DNA from: Apostichopus japonicus
Lineage: Eukaryota; Echinodermata; Holothuroidea; Aspidochirotida; Stichopodidae
Assembly: GCF_037975245.1 (NCBI RefSeq)
Contig: NC_092581.1
Span: 11,497,303 to 11,561,302, forward strand
Direction: 5' to 3'
Length of the DNA: 64,000 bases
The notes under the pieces: model-generated
What the model was told of the DNA's origin: nothing
Databases searched by the model: none
Seen by the model: only the letters and a program-made list of their open reading frames with translations
Made by a program: the position numbers and the translations under genes
Part shown: in pieces, positions 38,301-50,644 of the stretch
Position numbering within the stretch: position 1 is the stretch's first letter
Layout: each line of letters begins with the position of its first letter

Positions 38301-38960
38301 TTGCCTCATCTTCTACCCGGAAAGTTTTTAGCACATTGAAAGTTCGAAAGTCTTGAATGAAGAGATCATATACCGTAGTTTGCCACTGTAGTTAACTCTG
38401 CTATTGTTCTGAGAAATGCTAGAGAAAAGTGAATCTGCACGGTACCGTCGGTACGAATCACCATGTACTTCCCCGCAATTTAAGGAAAAAATATTTGTAA
38501 GGAAAAGTATAAGAATGGTATAATTTAAACTGATCATGCCAATGTCAGAATCAATATCTTATGTTTCGATGTCAGTATATCAGAATTTATATCAACATGT
38601 TACATGTTAATTAGCATGGCAATAATAAAAGCAACAGTTTTATTTTACCTTAAAAAAAACGTTTCAATTTTTATTTCAATACGTCGTCGCTGATGGACGG
38701 TGCCATTCGTTTCACAATTTCAGAATTTATTTACAGATGCTATGGAAAGAGAATCAGTATGTTATACAATTTAACAACTGCATTTTCACGGTTGACAAAA
38801 CATAAGTAACCCTTTTGGCGTTCCATATTAGTTGACACTTGTGGGGGGTATAAACCTAAAATTTTAACCCTCGTTCTTATGATGTCGTATGATATTAAAC
38901 TGCTGCGTGTGACGCCCGACCCAGTTCCGCTGATTTCTGCATTGTGCTAAGCCTCAAAAC
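38301..38960. other. JAGN1 upstream region
   Basis: Promoter and 5'UTR of JAGN1 should lie in the right half. A TATAAA-like string occurs near 38849 (GGGTATAAACC), about 110 nt before the ATG, but its use is unproven. Otherwise no feature. Confidence 0.35.
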
Positions 38961-40036
38961 ATGGCATCCCGATATGGTGCAAGGGAGAAAGGTACGGATG
39001 GAAGTGACTTCAAATTCCGGGAATCGGTTGCATCCCAACACACCACTAGGTAAGAACGTAGAGTGTTTAATATGCCGAATGTATCTGTTAGGCCTTATAA
39101 TAGTTGTTACAATGTTACTGTTACACAGTGAGGCTAGTAATGATCACTGACCGGCAGAAGAAGCCTATCCATTGCCTGTAGGGGAGGGGAATAACTTCCA
39201 ACAGGTACTCCAATTTACTAACAGTAACACTCACTCGTGTATGATATAAAGTTCTTGGCTGCATTAAAATATGGTTCCACTGTGCTGCATCTTACGCCTA
39301 ACAAGTCACATATGCCTATCTCCATATGGTGTATACAATATGGGTCTACTAATGTAGTCCTAACGCTGTGAATGATATCAACAGAGGGGTATCCGCAAAT
39401 AAGAATTTCTGCCAGTCAACTACACTGATGAACCTTCATATTGCCTTCTTACCCCTGCCCCTCCCCTCAGATCCCACTGCTTCCAAAGTTCAAGTATAAT
39501 GCTTCTATATATGGCATAGATCTATTAACATCCTATCTTGTTAAATCTCCTTGCAATGTTTTTGTTTTGCTTTGTTTTATTTTCATAGCTTGGCAATCAA
39601 GTCAAGGCTGAGGAGGTACTTTGCCTTCAACATCATCGTTGGTTTTGCTCAAATAGCACTTTATCTCATATCAACGCTAGAGTTAGTCAAGGATGCCCCG
39701 AAGTTTCTACCAGAGCCTTGGCAAGCAGTGTTGGCTTTGAGTGCTTTATTCTCATTTATTGGCATTTCAGCTCTTCCAAGGAATCGTAGCGGTCTTCTCA
39801 AAATTCATAATATCGGCCTTGGTTTATTCGGAATTGGTGGACTCATTTGGGGTGTTGTATCACATTTTGGAGAGATGCAAGACCTGTGGGATGGAGACCC
39901 TGTGGAAGAATTGTTTAGCATTCCTAAAGTACTCTTAGTGTATAATTTTGCAGTTCTCACATTTGCCTTACATATGTCTACATTGATGGGTACTCACACA
40001 GTGCTATCTGTATGGGACTATAGAAAATCTAAGTAA
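38961..40036 (+). CDS. JAGN1: Jagunal homologue (JAGN1), two exons
   Basis: Exon 1 is 38961-39049 and exon 2 is 39589-40036, joined by GT (39050) and AG (39587-39588) with a codon split giving Ser30. The product is 178 residues; human JAGN1 is about 183. The N-terminus MASRYGAREKGTDGSDFKFR matches the highly conserved Jagunal start, followed by a Lys/Arg-rich patch (SLAIKSRLRRYF) and four hydrophobic segments (about 41-62, 72-92, 103-122, 146-165). It ends in a short basic tail (WDYRKSK) compatible with ER retrieval. Jagunal proteins are ER membrane proteins of the early secretory pathway, needed for granule and secretory traffic; human JAGN1 loss impairs neutrophils. IRAK1BP1 follows about 1.9 kb downstream on the same strand. 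Confidence 0.93.
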
Positions 40037-40145
40037 CATGTGTAGGAAGTAAAACCTAAGCAACATGTGTTGCAACAATGTATATGACAGGTTAAAAGTT
40101 GTATGTTGTTACTTGTCACTTGTAGTATTCTTACCTACATTTACT

Positions 40146-40151
40146 AATAAA
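40146..40151 (+). terminator. JAGN1 poly(A) signal
   Basis: AATAAA 110 nt after the JAGN1 stop codon, in an AT-rich context. It is the first canonical signal downstream; another AATAAA lies near 40550. Confidence 0.6.
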
Positions 40152-41970
40152 GCATTATAACCCTGTATGGTGGGATTGGGGGAACAAAGCTAAATTGTGT
40201 TGCTTCTTCTTGTATCCTTCAGTAACATGTGTTGATTCCAACTCACATATCATATTTGAAACACATGTTATTGTTACCCTTTGAAGACCAGAAATGGGCT
40301 CCAGTTTGAAATGGCATGAATGTTTTCCAAGATTCCACATGTTTGTTTACTTTGTCAATGTCTATATTTAATTATGTATTGAAAGTTCATGTGTGAGTGC
40401 ATTATGAATGGCTTTGCTCAAAATGATTTTCTATAGTAGACATGATCTTGGCAGCTTATCAAATGAGACTGAAGAAAAAGCCAATTTCTAGCACTTTATG
40501 GCTCCCGGTGTATAGATTTACGCTTTGATCAATTGTTGTTTGACTAAAAAATAAAGAATAACTTTACTGATGATGTATTCACATTAGCTGTACATGTATA
40601 TCTTTATGACATATGAATGTTCTATTGACTGCTTTCATTTCCATAGTGAGAGTAACAAACACATAACTTAACACCATTTTCCTTGAGAAATTGGGTTCTC
40701 TTGACAGTGTTTACTGGCTATCTGACTTTGTTTAACTTGTATTTATTATACAGTTAAGGTACCACCGTACCAGTGACTTGGAACATTGCTAATCACAAAT
40801 TTGTCTTCCAGAATTAGTCAAACAATTTACATCACTAACTGTAATTTGTTTTACAATTTGATATACTAAAAGTAACTATTAAGTATACACATGCAAGTAA
40901 AGTACCTTTTATCCGTGACCATGTTAACAATATTGTTATTCACAATACAAGGAGATTGGAGGAATTTAACAGGTGTCTTGTAACAATGAATACTTTCTAT
41001 AAATACTTTCCAAAAATGTGAACCACTGACAGGTTGTAAAATCAGAAGCTCTTTGTTTGCAAAGAGTTAGTAGACATTGTTGTTGTCATACATTTGTCAA
41101 CCTGTTGAAATATATCTCTAAACATGATTCTTTCAGTTTATTGTTTTCATTTGCCATTTGTATGCTTAGCAGCACTTTCCTAAGATTGTTTCGATTGGTT
41201 TACCCCAATTAAATGATTAAGGCATTCATGGAGGGAGAAAACACTGCCCACCCTCAACCCCCCCCCCCCCCCACCAGTAACTCACAGTTCTTCACATGTA
41301 GTCTGAAGGTAATTATATGCCTAATGTATCACTAATATTACAGATCCTCCCACCCCCCACCTCCCCCCTAAACCTCACAATTTTAAGTGGTGAGAACATA
41401 GTCATGTCACTTTTGTCTCCCCTGTCATCATGTTGCAGCATTGATGTAGGCAGAAATCATCGCTTCTAGAGTTTTGACAAGTTGCTACATAAAGTACAAA
41501 GTTTCTTTTCTTAAACTAAGACAAGATAATTTGGGTTGCATGCATCTACCAAAACCTCAGCCCTAAATTCCCCCACCCCCTAAACTACCCCAGGCAAGAT
41601 GACAGTTGATTGTTGATATAGTGAGTCATGTCTCAAGTCATATTCGAAAACGATGTGCCATGAAACCAAACAACATGATCCACTCTCAGTCGGAGTCCAC
41701 TTACACAGACAGTGTAAAAATGTAATCATGAAGGTATTTAGCCCTTCGAGCGATCTACGTTGTGTATCTGAATTCAATCTAGATCATCTCAACAGCGACT
41801 CTGTTCAAGAAAGTTCTGTCTAAAAGCTTTAAGATCGGCGTTCCATAATAAATTCCATTCCTCCTCGAACTCCTCTTCCCAGTTTGCGGAGGCATTTCTG
41901 CGGGAAATTTAACCTGAAGTTATGGTCGTTCCCACTGTTCCTAGACATGAATGTTAAAAAATTATGAGCT
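40152..41970. other. Interval between JAGN1 and IRAK1BP1
   Basis: No further gene. Poly(C) runs at 41259-41272 and C-rich strings at 41350-41370 and 41570-41580 stand out. An in-frame TGA at 41965 directly precedes the IRAK1BP1 start codon. Confidence 0.45.
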
Positions 41971-43492
41971 ATGGATGTGAAAGGTTCTAGAGTTTTTGCT
42001 TCTCTAACGAACGATATGTTATCGAGAAAGGCTGAAGAAAAGAGAGATTTTCCTGACAGAACAATCGATGTCTGGGCAACGGGTACAATAACACTCAAAC
42101 CTGATCGTGCAAGAGTCCATTTTATAGTTTCAACAAGTCAAGGGAAAGAAACTGCACCAGATGCTAAAAACAGTGTAACTAGAAGATCGGATTATGTCAT
42201 CCAGACGTTACATACACACAACGTTAAGGTTTGTTTGTAATTTCGCAGGCTAAATAAATACAAACTGATTTCGCAGAACTACTACTCCCAATCCCATTAA
42301 GCCATACTTTATATTATGCTATAAATATAGGCCTTGCACATACTAGTAGTAGACCTATGTTGTTGTAGTAGGCCTGCTCAGTAATTTTGGCCTAGCTATG
42401 CCTGATGAATGTGCTGTACATTGTGTAGTGGAAAATTAACATATTGTGATGACATGAACAGCCCAGGCAATATTGAAAACGAGATTGAATGCTTGTGGGA
42501 TGAATTTTTTCTTATATTTTGGGGGGAGTCTATGAAAAATAATAGCCAAATGTAATATTAACTTGAAAGTCTTAGAAATGTAAACATGCCTTAAAGGTAC
42601 AGGCTGCTAATCTATATGCATGCATTATAATGGCATACCTCACTGCAATAGCTTCATTTCAATTTATTTTTAATTTCCAGGAAGGTGATGTTATAAAGAC
42701 CAGTTCCTTGACTAGATCTGATGGCCTCTTTCACATGGTCACAGAAATCAGTGTGGTTTTTGTGGACTTCACAAAATGTGAGAATGTTTGCAACTTTTTA
42801 GTAGAGAAACTAGATGATACCGTCCACATATCTGAACCACATTTTTACCATGGAACACAGAGTCTTGATTCAGTGAGGTAGGTTGAAGTTACTCGCAGGT
42901 TTTTACTTCAAATCAATTTGTTTCAAATACAAATTGTTTTTCTCACCCTAACCCCATTTTCATTTATGATAGTGATTAGAATGTTGAGGACTGAATTGAA
43001 ATATCGAAAAGTATAGTCGCATGATTATCTTTAAATTGATCTATGGCCAATCAACCCTGTAGAATGATAGCATTAGATTCAATTGCAGTAATCTCTGTCT
43101 GAAACTGTAAATTTGATGAGAAATAAGTTAATGTAAAGTTCATGTCTGCATTTGGGTGAACAAATTGTTTAACTTAATGCACTAAAGTGTTTGTGTTCAT
43201 TTCTGGATTCAACAGAAGGCAAGCTTGTTTGCTGGCCACTCAGAATGCTCATCAAAAAGCCTCAGAGATGGCTCGTTTTCTACGACAGGCTCTTGGACCA
43301 CCGCTGGTGATACGAGAGGCAGAAACTAAAGAATGGGAAGGACCATCATTCCAGCAAGATTCCTCCAGTAATCGCCAAGGATCACAAACATTCCAGCAGC
43401 GACTGACAAATGCAACATTTCATGTCAGTACGAAGGTGTTTGCATCTTTTGAAATTCACACAAGAGACAAAGCAAAGGAGGTGAAAACTTAA
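41971..43492 (+). CDS. IRAK1BP1: IRAK1-binding protein 1 homologue (SIMPL domain), three exons
   Basis: Exons 41971-42228, 42681-42877 and 43216-43492 join in frame to 243 residues (human about 260). The SIMPL/DUF541 domain covers most of the protein: TIDVWATGTITLKPDRARVH (about 30-49), TRRSDYVIQTL, then ENVCNFLVEKLDDTVHISEP, QACLLATQNAHQKASEMA, and EAETKEWEG, all placed as in vertebrate IRAK1BP1. In mammals this protein binds IRAK1 and tunes NF-kB output. The fold is shared with bacterial periplasmic proteins but no signal peptide is seen here. The start ATG is fixed by the upstream in-frame TGA. It is tail-to-tail with PYROXD1. Confidence 0.94.
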
Positions 43493-44258
43493 TTGATGGC
43501 ATATGGATTGAACCATTACAGTTTGTCACTATAATGTATGTACAGTGTATGTACAGCCTGTATGTACAGCCTGTATGTACAGTAGCTGTCCATGGCCGTC
43601 TTGGGTTGTTAAACTGACTTAGCCTTGATTGCCTTTAAACTATTCACCTTGATTTTTTACGATTTTTGTCATGTGACATCAAGTGACTTTCATTCATCTT
43701 AAAAATCCTATAAGACCAAGGTCTAAAATGTATTTCCACTTTTGAAGATATGTGTCTGCTATTTAATATCTCTGTTGACAGCAAGTTCCTTTAAACTTCC
43801 TAACCAAAAAATGTGTGCTGAATAATAGCTCATTTGTTCTCTTAGTAGTTTGACACAAGAATTTGAAGTGTTTATAACTAGTGAAACTCTTGAAGTTTCT
43901 CTGTTCATGAAAACAGAGCTAAAGAACCAATACGATAGACCATCTAAAAAGCATTTAATAACTCATTGACATCTATCCCCTAAGTTTGTGATTGTTTAGC
44001 AAACTTCAACAACAATGTTTAACTTATGGTTTGCATTTTGCATAACTGGTATTGCAAACCTCCTTCTGATTAGGGTTTTGTAAGCTTGTGGTTAATGATA
44101 TATCAAGGTACGTTTCCATTAAGAGGTGTCCATTCCAGTTACTAATGGAAGTATTTGGCAGTATATGTGGTGTAGTGAGTTCACAATCATCTCCTAAGTT
44201 ATACCAAATGACAGTAATTTATTTTGATCTAAGACAGCCATGTAAAAATTTCTGGAGT
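43493..44258. other. IRAK1BP1 3' flank
   Basis: Probable 3'UTR and downstream DNA. A short tandem of TGTATGTACAGCC (three copies) lies at about 43537-43580. No other gene. Confidence 0.4.
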
Positions 44259-44822
44259 AATTATAGAATACAGGGCCACTCGATGATCTGAGCATCCGGA
44301 TGCGCGGATGCTCAGTCTCACCCCAGTACGTATGTTAGTAAAAAATGTCAAAGTCCCAGTTCTTTCTTTTTGAGTGGATGCGCGGATGCGGAGTCAAAAA
44401 TTTCCTAAGTCCTTTCCTAGTACTTCCGGAATTTTAGTGGGCGTCACACATGTACAGATGCCTTTTAAGAATGACACACTATTGATGTGGAATATCTTCG
44501 TACATACGGGACTTTCAGTATTGGAAATACGTGATGGTATATGTTGAAACTTATTAAGTCCATTCCTAGTACTCCCGGGGTGGATGCGCGGATGCGCGGA
44601 TGCGGAGTCAAAATGAAGTATGTGATGGTATATGGGGAAAATTTCGAAAATTATTTAAGTCTTTCCTAGTACTCACGAGGTGGATGCGCGGATACGGAGT
44701 CAAAATGAAATACGTGATGGAATTTTAGAGGGCGTCATACGTGTAATTATACCGACATGTACAGGCTCACCGCGCATCCGGATGCTGGGAAGAGTTAATG
44801 AATGGCCCTGTATTCTATAATT
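44259..44822. mobile_element. TIR element with internal GGATGCGC sub-repeats
   Basis: Perfect 20-bp inverted ends AATTATAGAATACAGGGCCA (44259-44278; complement at 44803-44822), followed by further inverted GCATCCGGATGCGCGG. Inside, about five copies of GTGGATGCGCGGATGCGGAG followed by TCAAAA occur at roughly 100-bp spacing. It is 564 bp with no coding frame. A target duplication is not clear. Confidence 0.7.
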
Positions 44823-45631
44823 GTACCAAATTTCTTAGCCAATTTAACTAGTCCAGGGTTTGAATTACATTCATATGAGGTTTTATCATCAAATTGTATC
44901 AAATATGTTCAGTATTCTAAAAACTGTTAAAGTTCTGCACTGGAGGTTCGTTCTCTCTATAATTTAAGATATGCAAGCTGTTCACGTTAATAGTTGTTAA
45001 ATATCCTACACCTGGAAAAAGATAGGCCCTAAGTTTGTTTAGAAAAGACTCATGGTATTAGCAAGCCTCACTGAAAGGTGGTAAACTGTTCCACACTTTG
45101 CATCAGCAACACAGAAAGATCTACAGCCCCATAAATTTGTTTCTAGCAGAATGATCCTGATGAATACTTTGAGAGAGGCAGTTTAACAAGTTTAATACTT
45201 TGATTAACGGCACAATCCTCTGGTCAGTTTGAAACCTAAAAAAGCTGCTAAAAGAAATATAACTTTCAAAATGTTTATCACCTTTTATGAACTTATTGTC
45301 ATGAAAACTATTTCAAGTGTTTACTACCAAGTCATAAGCAGGGAGGGAGGAGGAGTCTGTAAATAACTCAGTAAAGTATTTAGAAATTTGCTAAGTTTAC
45401 AAGATTCTACTGTAGTCTGTAATTTTCAGTTAAAAATCTATTATAATTCAGGAAGAAAATAAAAGAGCAGACACTATATCAAATCTGGTAACTTTGGTTT
45501 CATTTTCCCCATAACTTAAATTATGAGTGTTTCAATGTTAAGTACACCAAGGAGAAACAGCAACCATTCTCTGCAACTCTGTGACACTGAGATATACAAT
45601 TATATTCATAATTCCAGTCGTTTACTAAATT
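44823..45631. other. Intergenic, nothing recognised
   Basis: Unique-looking AT-rich DNA between the TIR element and a tandem duplication. Confidence 0.4.
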
Positions 45632-46073
45632 GGAATTGCATTATAAGTCAAAATGTAATGATATAATATAGTGACTTTTAAAATGACATGATTTACTTGA
45701 ATTTGGCATTTGCATAACCTCTTTCTTATACTGTGACCAATGTACTCACTTCTCAGTGCTAGTGCATGAAGCATGCACTCAGTGTGTTATATTATGTCCT
45801 TAAGCAGATTTTTGCATTAGTTTACCAATTTTACTGGCCCTCTGCATATTGCTAAAATTAGAATTGAATTAAAAGTCAAAGTATAATGATGGACTTCTAA
45901 AATGACCTGGTTTACTTGAATTTGGCATTTTCATAACCTCTTAATTACACCGTACCCCATGTACTCAGTGCTAGTGCATGAAGCAGTTGCTCAAATGTGT
46001 GATATTATGTTCTTAAGCACATTTTTGCATTAGTTTACCAATTTTACTGGCCCTCTGCATATTGCTCAAATTA
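45632..46073. repeat. Diverged approximately 220-bp tandem duplication
   Basis: Copy 1 at 45632-45860 and copy 2 at 45861-46073 are in direct orientation. Shared strings include TTTACTTGAATTTGGCATTT, CATAACCTCTT, CAGTGCTAGTGCATGAAGCA and TTTGCATTAGTTTACCAATT. Small indels distinguish them. Confidence 0.85.
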
Positions 46074-46486
46074 AGATTTGCACCCTCCAAGAGTTTCTTC
46101 ATCAAATGTAGAAGAATTTGTGCGTAATTAATCTTTCTATCCAATTCACATTAGAATTAATCAAATGCAGAAAGCCAAACTTTGTCAACTTTTTCAAAAT
46201 TATTTCAACAACAAAAAGACACAAAAATTGCAGATATAAGTCAGAGATTGCACTGGTATGGAAATTTAATATCGCATGTCACTAAGGAGAACAGTTGCTT
46301 TGAAGGACAAAGGTCATCAGTGATGCACACAAATATACTAGAACCTCAAATAATAGTAAGCCAAGTTGGAAAAGTAGTTACCCACACTGAAATATTGAAT
46401 TTGCTATTTTGATACTCCTCAATGGTTGGGAATAATTTTAAAGAGCAGAGCATCTACGAAAGTCCTTTTGAAAACTTCTAGCTATT

Positions 46487-46492
46487 TTTATT
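46487..46492 (-). terminator. PYROXD1 candidate poly(A) signal
   Basis: TTTATT on the plus strand (AATAAA on the minus), 92 nt past the PYROXD1 stop codon. Confidence 0.5.
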
Positions 46493-46583
46493 AGCTTGCT
46501 CAAATTAGGGGCCCATTCTGATGACCTTTAAATAAAAATTATTAATTAATATAACTTAAATAAAAAATATTCACCAATAATAA

Positions 46584-49500
46584 TTAATCAAAATAATCAT
46601 CAATATCAATACCAGGATCCAGTAAATCCTCTCCATATCTACTCAAATCCAGTTGATTTAGAATCAAATTTTCAAATGTCTCTTCTAAATCTGTCTCACC
46701 AATCAGGATAGCTCCTTGCATTCTGCCGTCTTTTAAAATGACTTTAATGTATTCAACGCCCTTTGTCATTCTCAACAAGATTTCATATTCATCATCCAAA
46801 CCCTGTCCATTAAATTTACCCAACAGGATCACTTTATATCCGAAAAACTTTGTAACGTGTGCAAACAGCTCGAAGCAGAAGTCTAATGAGATGGCTTTGT
46901 CGTTAAGATCCGCCTTGATACACTGAGCAGCATAGCAACCCATCTGGCGAGCCTGGGACCACAGCCTCATCTGTAACCAATGAGGAGCCCAATCCCAAGA
47001 TGCACTGCAAACATCTCCAGCTGCATAGATGTGATCAATGTTTGTTTTCATACAGTCGTTGACGATAACACCGCCATCCGCGGCAAGTTTCAAATCGAGG
47101 TCCTGCATTACAAGTTCGTTACCATTTGGTACGACTCCAGTTGCACTGACAATGAAGTCACATCCGTATAGTTTACTGTTGGTTAGGAGGGCATAAACTG
47201 GCCAATCGGTATTTTCGTCCTCAATATCTCCTATTTTGTCAACCTTCAAATTCCTCTGCCTAATCTCTGCAAGGGATATAATTTCCTTAATCTGAAAAGA
47301 TAAGCAGAACACAAATCTGAAGGTATTTCTGTCATTGCATTAGTTTATGGTCTTGAATTTATCTAAGTACTGTGCATAAAGGATATGGTGGGTGACTTAA
47401 AGAGCAAAAACTCTTGATTAAAAATTTCCAGTACAAGGAAGAGATTGATTCCAACACATCAAGCTGGTCATGGACAACCTCTTAGCTCATTTCTCAATCA
47501 TCTTCCTTTCAGTTGAATGTACTATTTTTAAATATGAAATTTAGTGTTGATACAACATTTAGTTAATTTACTCACAGGTACATAAATACAGGAAAGATAT
47601 GAATTAATAATAAGGAATCACACGGATGAACATGAAAACATAATAGATCAGTAAACAAATGATCATCTAAGGGAGATTTATGGGTAATATTGGTGTACTG
47701 AATCGCACAGTTTATCCTTGGCCCTCATCGAAAAGAGAAGGCTTGTGGATAGCAGCCTGATATATAAGTGATGATTTAATATAAGTTGTGTTCCTTTGTG
47801 ATCACTGATCATCACTATCATAGGGATCCAAATTAATTTATGCTGACTTCCTAACCCTTAGGAAATACTTCCTAACCCTTAGGAAATAAGGTCATCAGCA
47901 GTGGCTTCAAGAGTCAAATAGCAGTCACTCATGCTGCAACTTTAACAACTATTTACTACCACCGTCAATATATTTTTCCCCAATGAAACATTTAGTTGCC
48001 TTATTTAACCTTCTCCAAGTTTGTGTAAAGTGTAAATTTGGATATGCAGAACCACAAGGAAATAACCATTGAAAGCTATTTTAAGTACCCAAAACTTTGA
48101 CCTTTTAAACTAATCTACATTTTTACAGACATGTTGTGAGGAGTAACATTTTACAAAATTTTCCATATTTTAAAAATGGTTTATATGAATTCAACTGTTT
48201 TTTGTACCTCACATTCATATTCGACACGAACATGTCTTGACCTTTGAACCTGGCCATTCATTGGAATGCCAAGACTCCAATCAGGACCTAGTGCACCTCC
48301 CTTTGCTCCACTTTCGGATGAACTCGCAGGGCTAGGTTTGACTGTACAGAGGAAGGAAAAAATGAGAATGAGCATCTGCCTGTCATGTCTAAATGTCAGA
48401 CACTGAACAATAATAACTTTAGTACCTTAATGTATCATTTCAACATTTCCAAAATGCACTCAATTTCTCTCACATACTTTGTGATAGGTGAGTTTGGGGA
48501 TGAACACTGAAACAGTGATCAACAGTTGTATTAACAGATGTGAACTTCTTATTTCTGCCTCACTGGCTGGGCCCACTAGCCTACCTGTTTAATATAAACA
48601 AGTACTACTGTACACAGTAACATCAAAAGCACAACTCAGAGGCAGTAAGCATCGTTTGAAAGTTTCGGTAGAAAGTCTCCAGTTCAACTGATGACTGTGC
48701 TTACATAGTGACATTTGAAAAGAGTAAATAGTATAAGTAAATATTGGGTAATTTGGGTAAAAAGAAATTCACACCCAAGTATTGTTTGATACAACCCAAA
48801 ATGGGCTTTCTCATATGTGATTGCAAATCATAAATAGAAAACTAGAAAGGGTACCATGACTTGCCCACTCAAACAAAACCTCTCCCTTACCCCCACTCCC
48901 CATCCCTGCACCAACAAGGTGCTGGATGACTCATTTGTGTTCCTGTATCTATGCAGTGGGGGATGGAATATTGCAAAGACAAACACCTGTATACTTCACT
49001 CGTTTCATAGGTCCTTCTTGGACATTTTTGTCCCCCGAGAGATGAGGGAGAAAGAACTGCGCAGTCCCAGCATCAACAAAGGCACTGCTGATCGACTTGT
49101 CTTTTATAGCCCAAACGACTTCGCAGTCTCCGATTTCGTACGCGAGTTCTGTGGCGATGCCGCCATTACCAACGATAATCACTCGTCTCGATCCGCCAAG
49201 TTTTGTCTGAAACTGTGAGACGCTCTCTGTGTCCCTAATGCCAATTACATTTGGGTCGTCTTTCATAATAAGCTTCGGTGAACCACCTGTACATATGCAT
49301 AGTTTGGTATAAGGCACAGTCTTTCCATTACTTGTCACTATTTCACGTTTTAAAGGGTCAATAGAGACAACTTTAGCCTGCAAGACGGTAACATTTCGGT
49401 GTGCCTCTTGCAATTCTGAGCTTGGGTTTTCAACTACGTCAAATTCTTCCAGTCTCCTGGAAATCTGATGGAATGAATGCATAACAAAGTAACCAAGCCA

Positions 49501-49928
49501 ATATAAGACATGGAGATGAGCAAATATCCCATTTGATGGAAATCCTTTTACCAAATGATTCAAGGGAAGCCCTATTATCACCTATATTTTTCTTACATTG
49601 AAAGCATCTTGAATGTTTCATCTTCCTCAGTATGATTTCATTGAACGAAAATGCCACAGAAGGAAGAACTGGGGGAACTATTGAGATTGTTGTATGTGTT
49701 CCCAAATAAAGAGCTGGCCATCAATTTCTTACAACTATAGTCATAAATACATCACCACAAATACTTATAATAATGACAAACCTGCTTAAAATTTGTGACT
49801 GCTTTGATTAGTGGAGAAGCTGTAACAAGGGTGATACTCTCATTCTTGCATAAAGTTGACAATGTTTCTGTGCAGGAAACTCCAGCAATACCGCCGCCTA
49901 TCACCACAATTGTATCAGTGTCTGCCAT
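46584..49928 (-). CDS. PYROXD1: PYROXD1: pyridine nucleotide-disulphide oxidoreductase domain protein 1, four exons
   Basis: Minus-strand exons 49928-49782, 49464-48987, 48341-48208 and 47291-46584 join in frame to 488 residues (human 500). Motifs: N-terminal FAD dinucleotide site VVIGGGIAG (8-16), [17 protein letters not shown](P)H Rossmann motif VIIVGNGG (144-151), LGPDW in the third exon, SATGVVPN, second FAD motif YAAGDVC (about 342-348), [27 protein letters not shown], and the family-specific end [16 protein letters not shown]...[17 protein letters not shown]. No CxxxxC redox pair is seen, as is usual for PYROXD1. Human PYROXD1 is a nuclear/cytoplasmic FAD oxidoreductase that protects the tRNA ligase complex, and its loss causes myopathy. 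The start is the first ATG after an in-frame TTG. Head-to-head with NOX. Confidence 0.97.
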
Positions 49929-50114
49929 TTTGCTCAAACGCTACATGAACCAAACAGAAAGATCAGATATGTCACAGATACCCTGTAAGGTCAACCACAA
50001 CATGAATGAAGTTGTATGGACCAGTGGATGTAAAAAAAAAAAAAAAAGTTCTTTCAAAACTGATTTTTACACAATGAAATCTTAGCAGAAAGCATGCATG
50101 TAAGATTCCCTTTG

Positions 50115-50644
50115 CAGACCAGTCAACTCTCCCGGTTTTACCGGGAGACTCCCGGTTTTTACCCGAATCTCCCGGCCTCCCGGTTTCATATTCTATTCTC
50201 CCGGTTTTTTAATGTTTCATCACCTGCGACATTTCTGAAAATAGCCAACATTTAGTCCTATGCTGAACAGGAAAGGCTATTCAGCGTAGTTCGCAAGAAC
50301 AAGACCGACAGTCGGTCAAGTCTCAAGCTTGATGGGACTCAATCTAGCATACTAGCCATGAAGTCACAGTACTGTACCCATAGTCCACTGTTCCCTGTTT
50401 CAGATGGAAGCCTGCTAAAGAAACCCTGTAGAAAGCGAAGCAAGCTGCTGTAAACTACAACAAGAAACACTGATTGGATGATTCTCTCTTTGTATTGCAT
50501 AAGTAGACTATACTTATTTAGGATTATTTATATCATTTCAGTTGAAAATTACAAACCTCCCTATTTTCCCATTGTTCTCCCTATTTTTTGGCCCTAAAAA
50601 TTGTTATTCTCCCTATTTTGGGGTCAAACATGTTGACAGGTCTG
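50115..50644 (+). mobile_element. hAT-related element with transposase remnant
   Basis: Inverted ends CAGACCAGTCAAC and GTTGACAGGTCTG (12 of 13 complementary) with a 6-bp direct repeat CCTTTG outside (50109-50114, 50645-50650). The left part repeats CTCCCGG(TTTT) and the right part repeats CTCCCTATTTT. Between them a transposase C-terminus remains (50259-50453). It is 530 bp, an internal-deletion derivative. Confidence 0.7.
50259..50453 (+). pseudogene. hAT-type transposase C-terminal fragment
   Basis: An open frame ending in TAA encodes YAEQERLFSVVRKNKTDSRS, then SLKLDGTQSSILAMK and a Lys/Arg-rich end. The ERLFS.VRKNKT...SL...T..S.L pattern is that of the hAT dimerisation region (normally SNAxxERVFS). 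There is no start codon, no RNase-H-like catalytic part and no BED finger, so it is a truncated relic. Confidence 0.75.

Noticed and set aside
48856-49218. 120-codon plus-strand frame
   Set aside because: Antisense shadow of PYROXD1 exon 2.
49929-49937. Upstream MSK start for PYROXD1
   Set aside because: The codon at 49937 is TTG; the first ATG in frame is at 49928.
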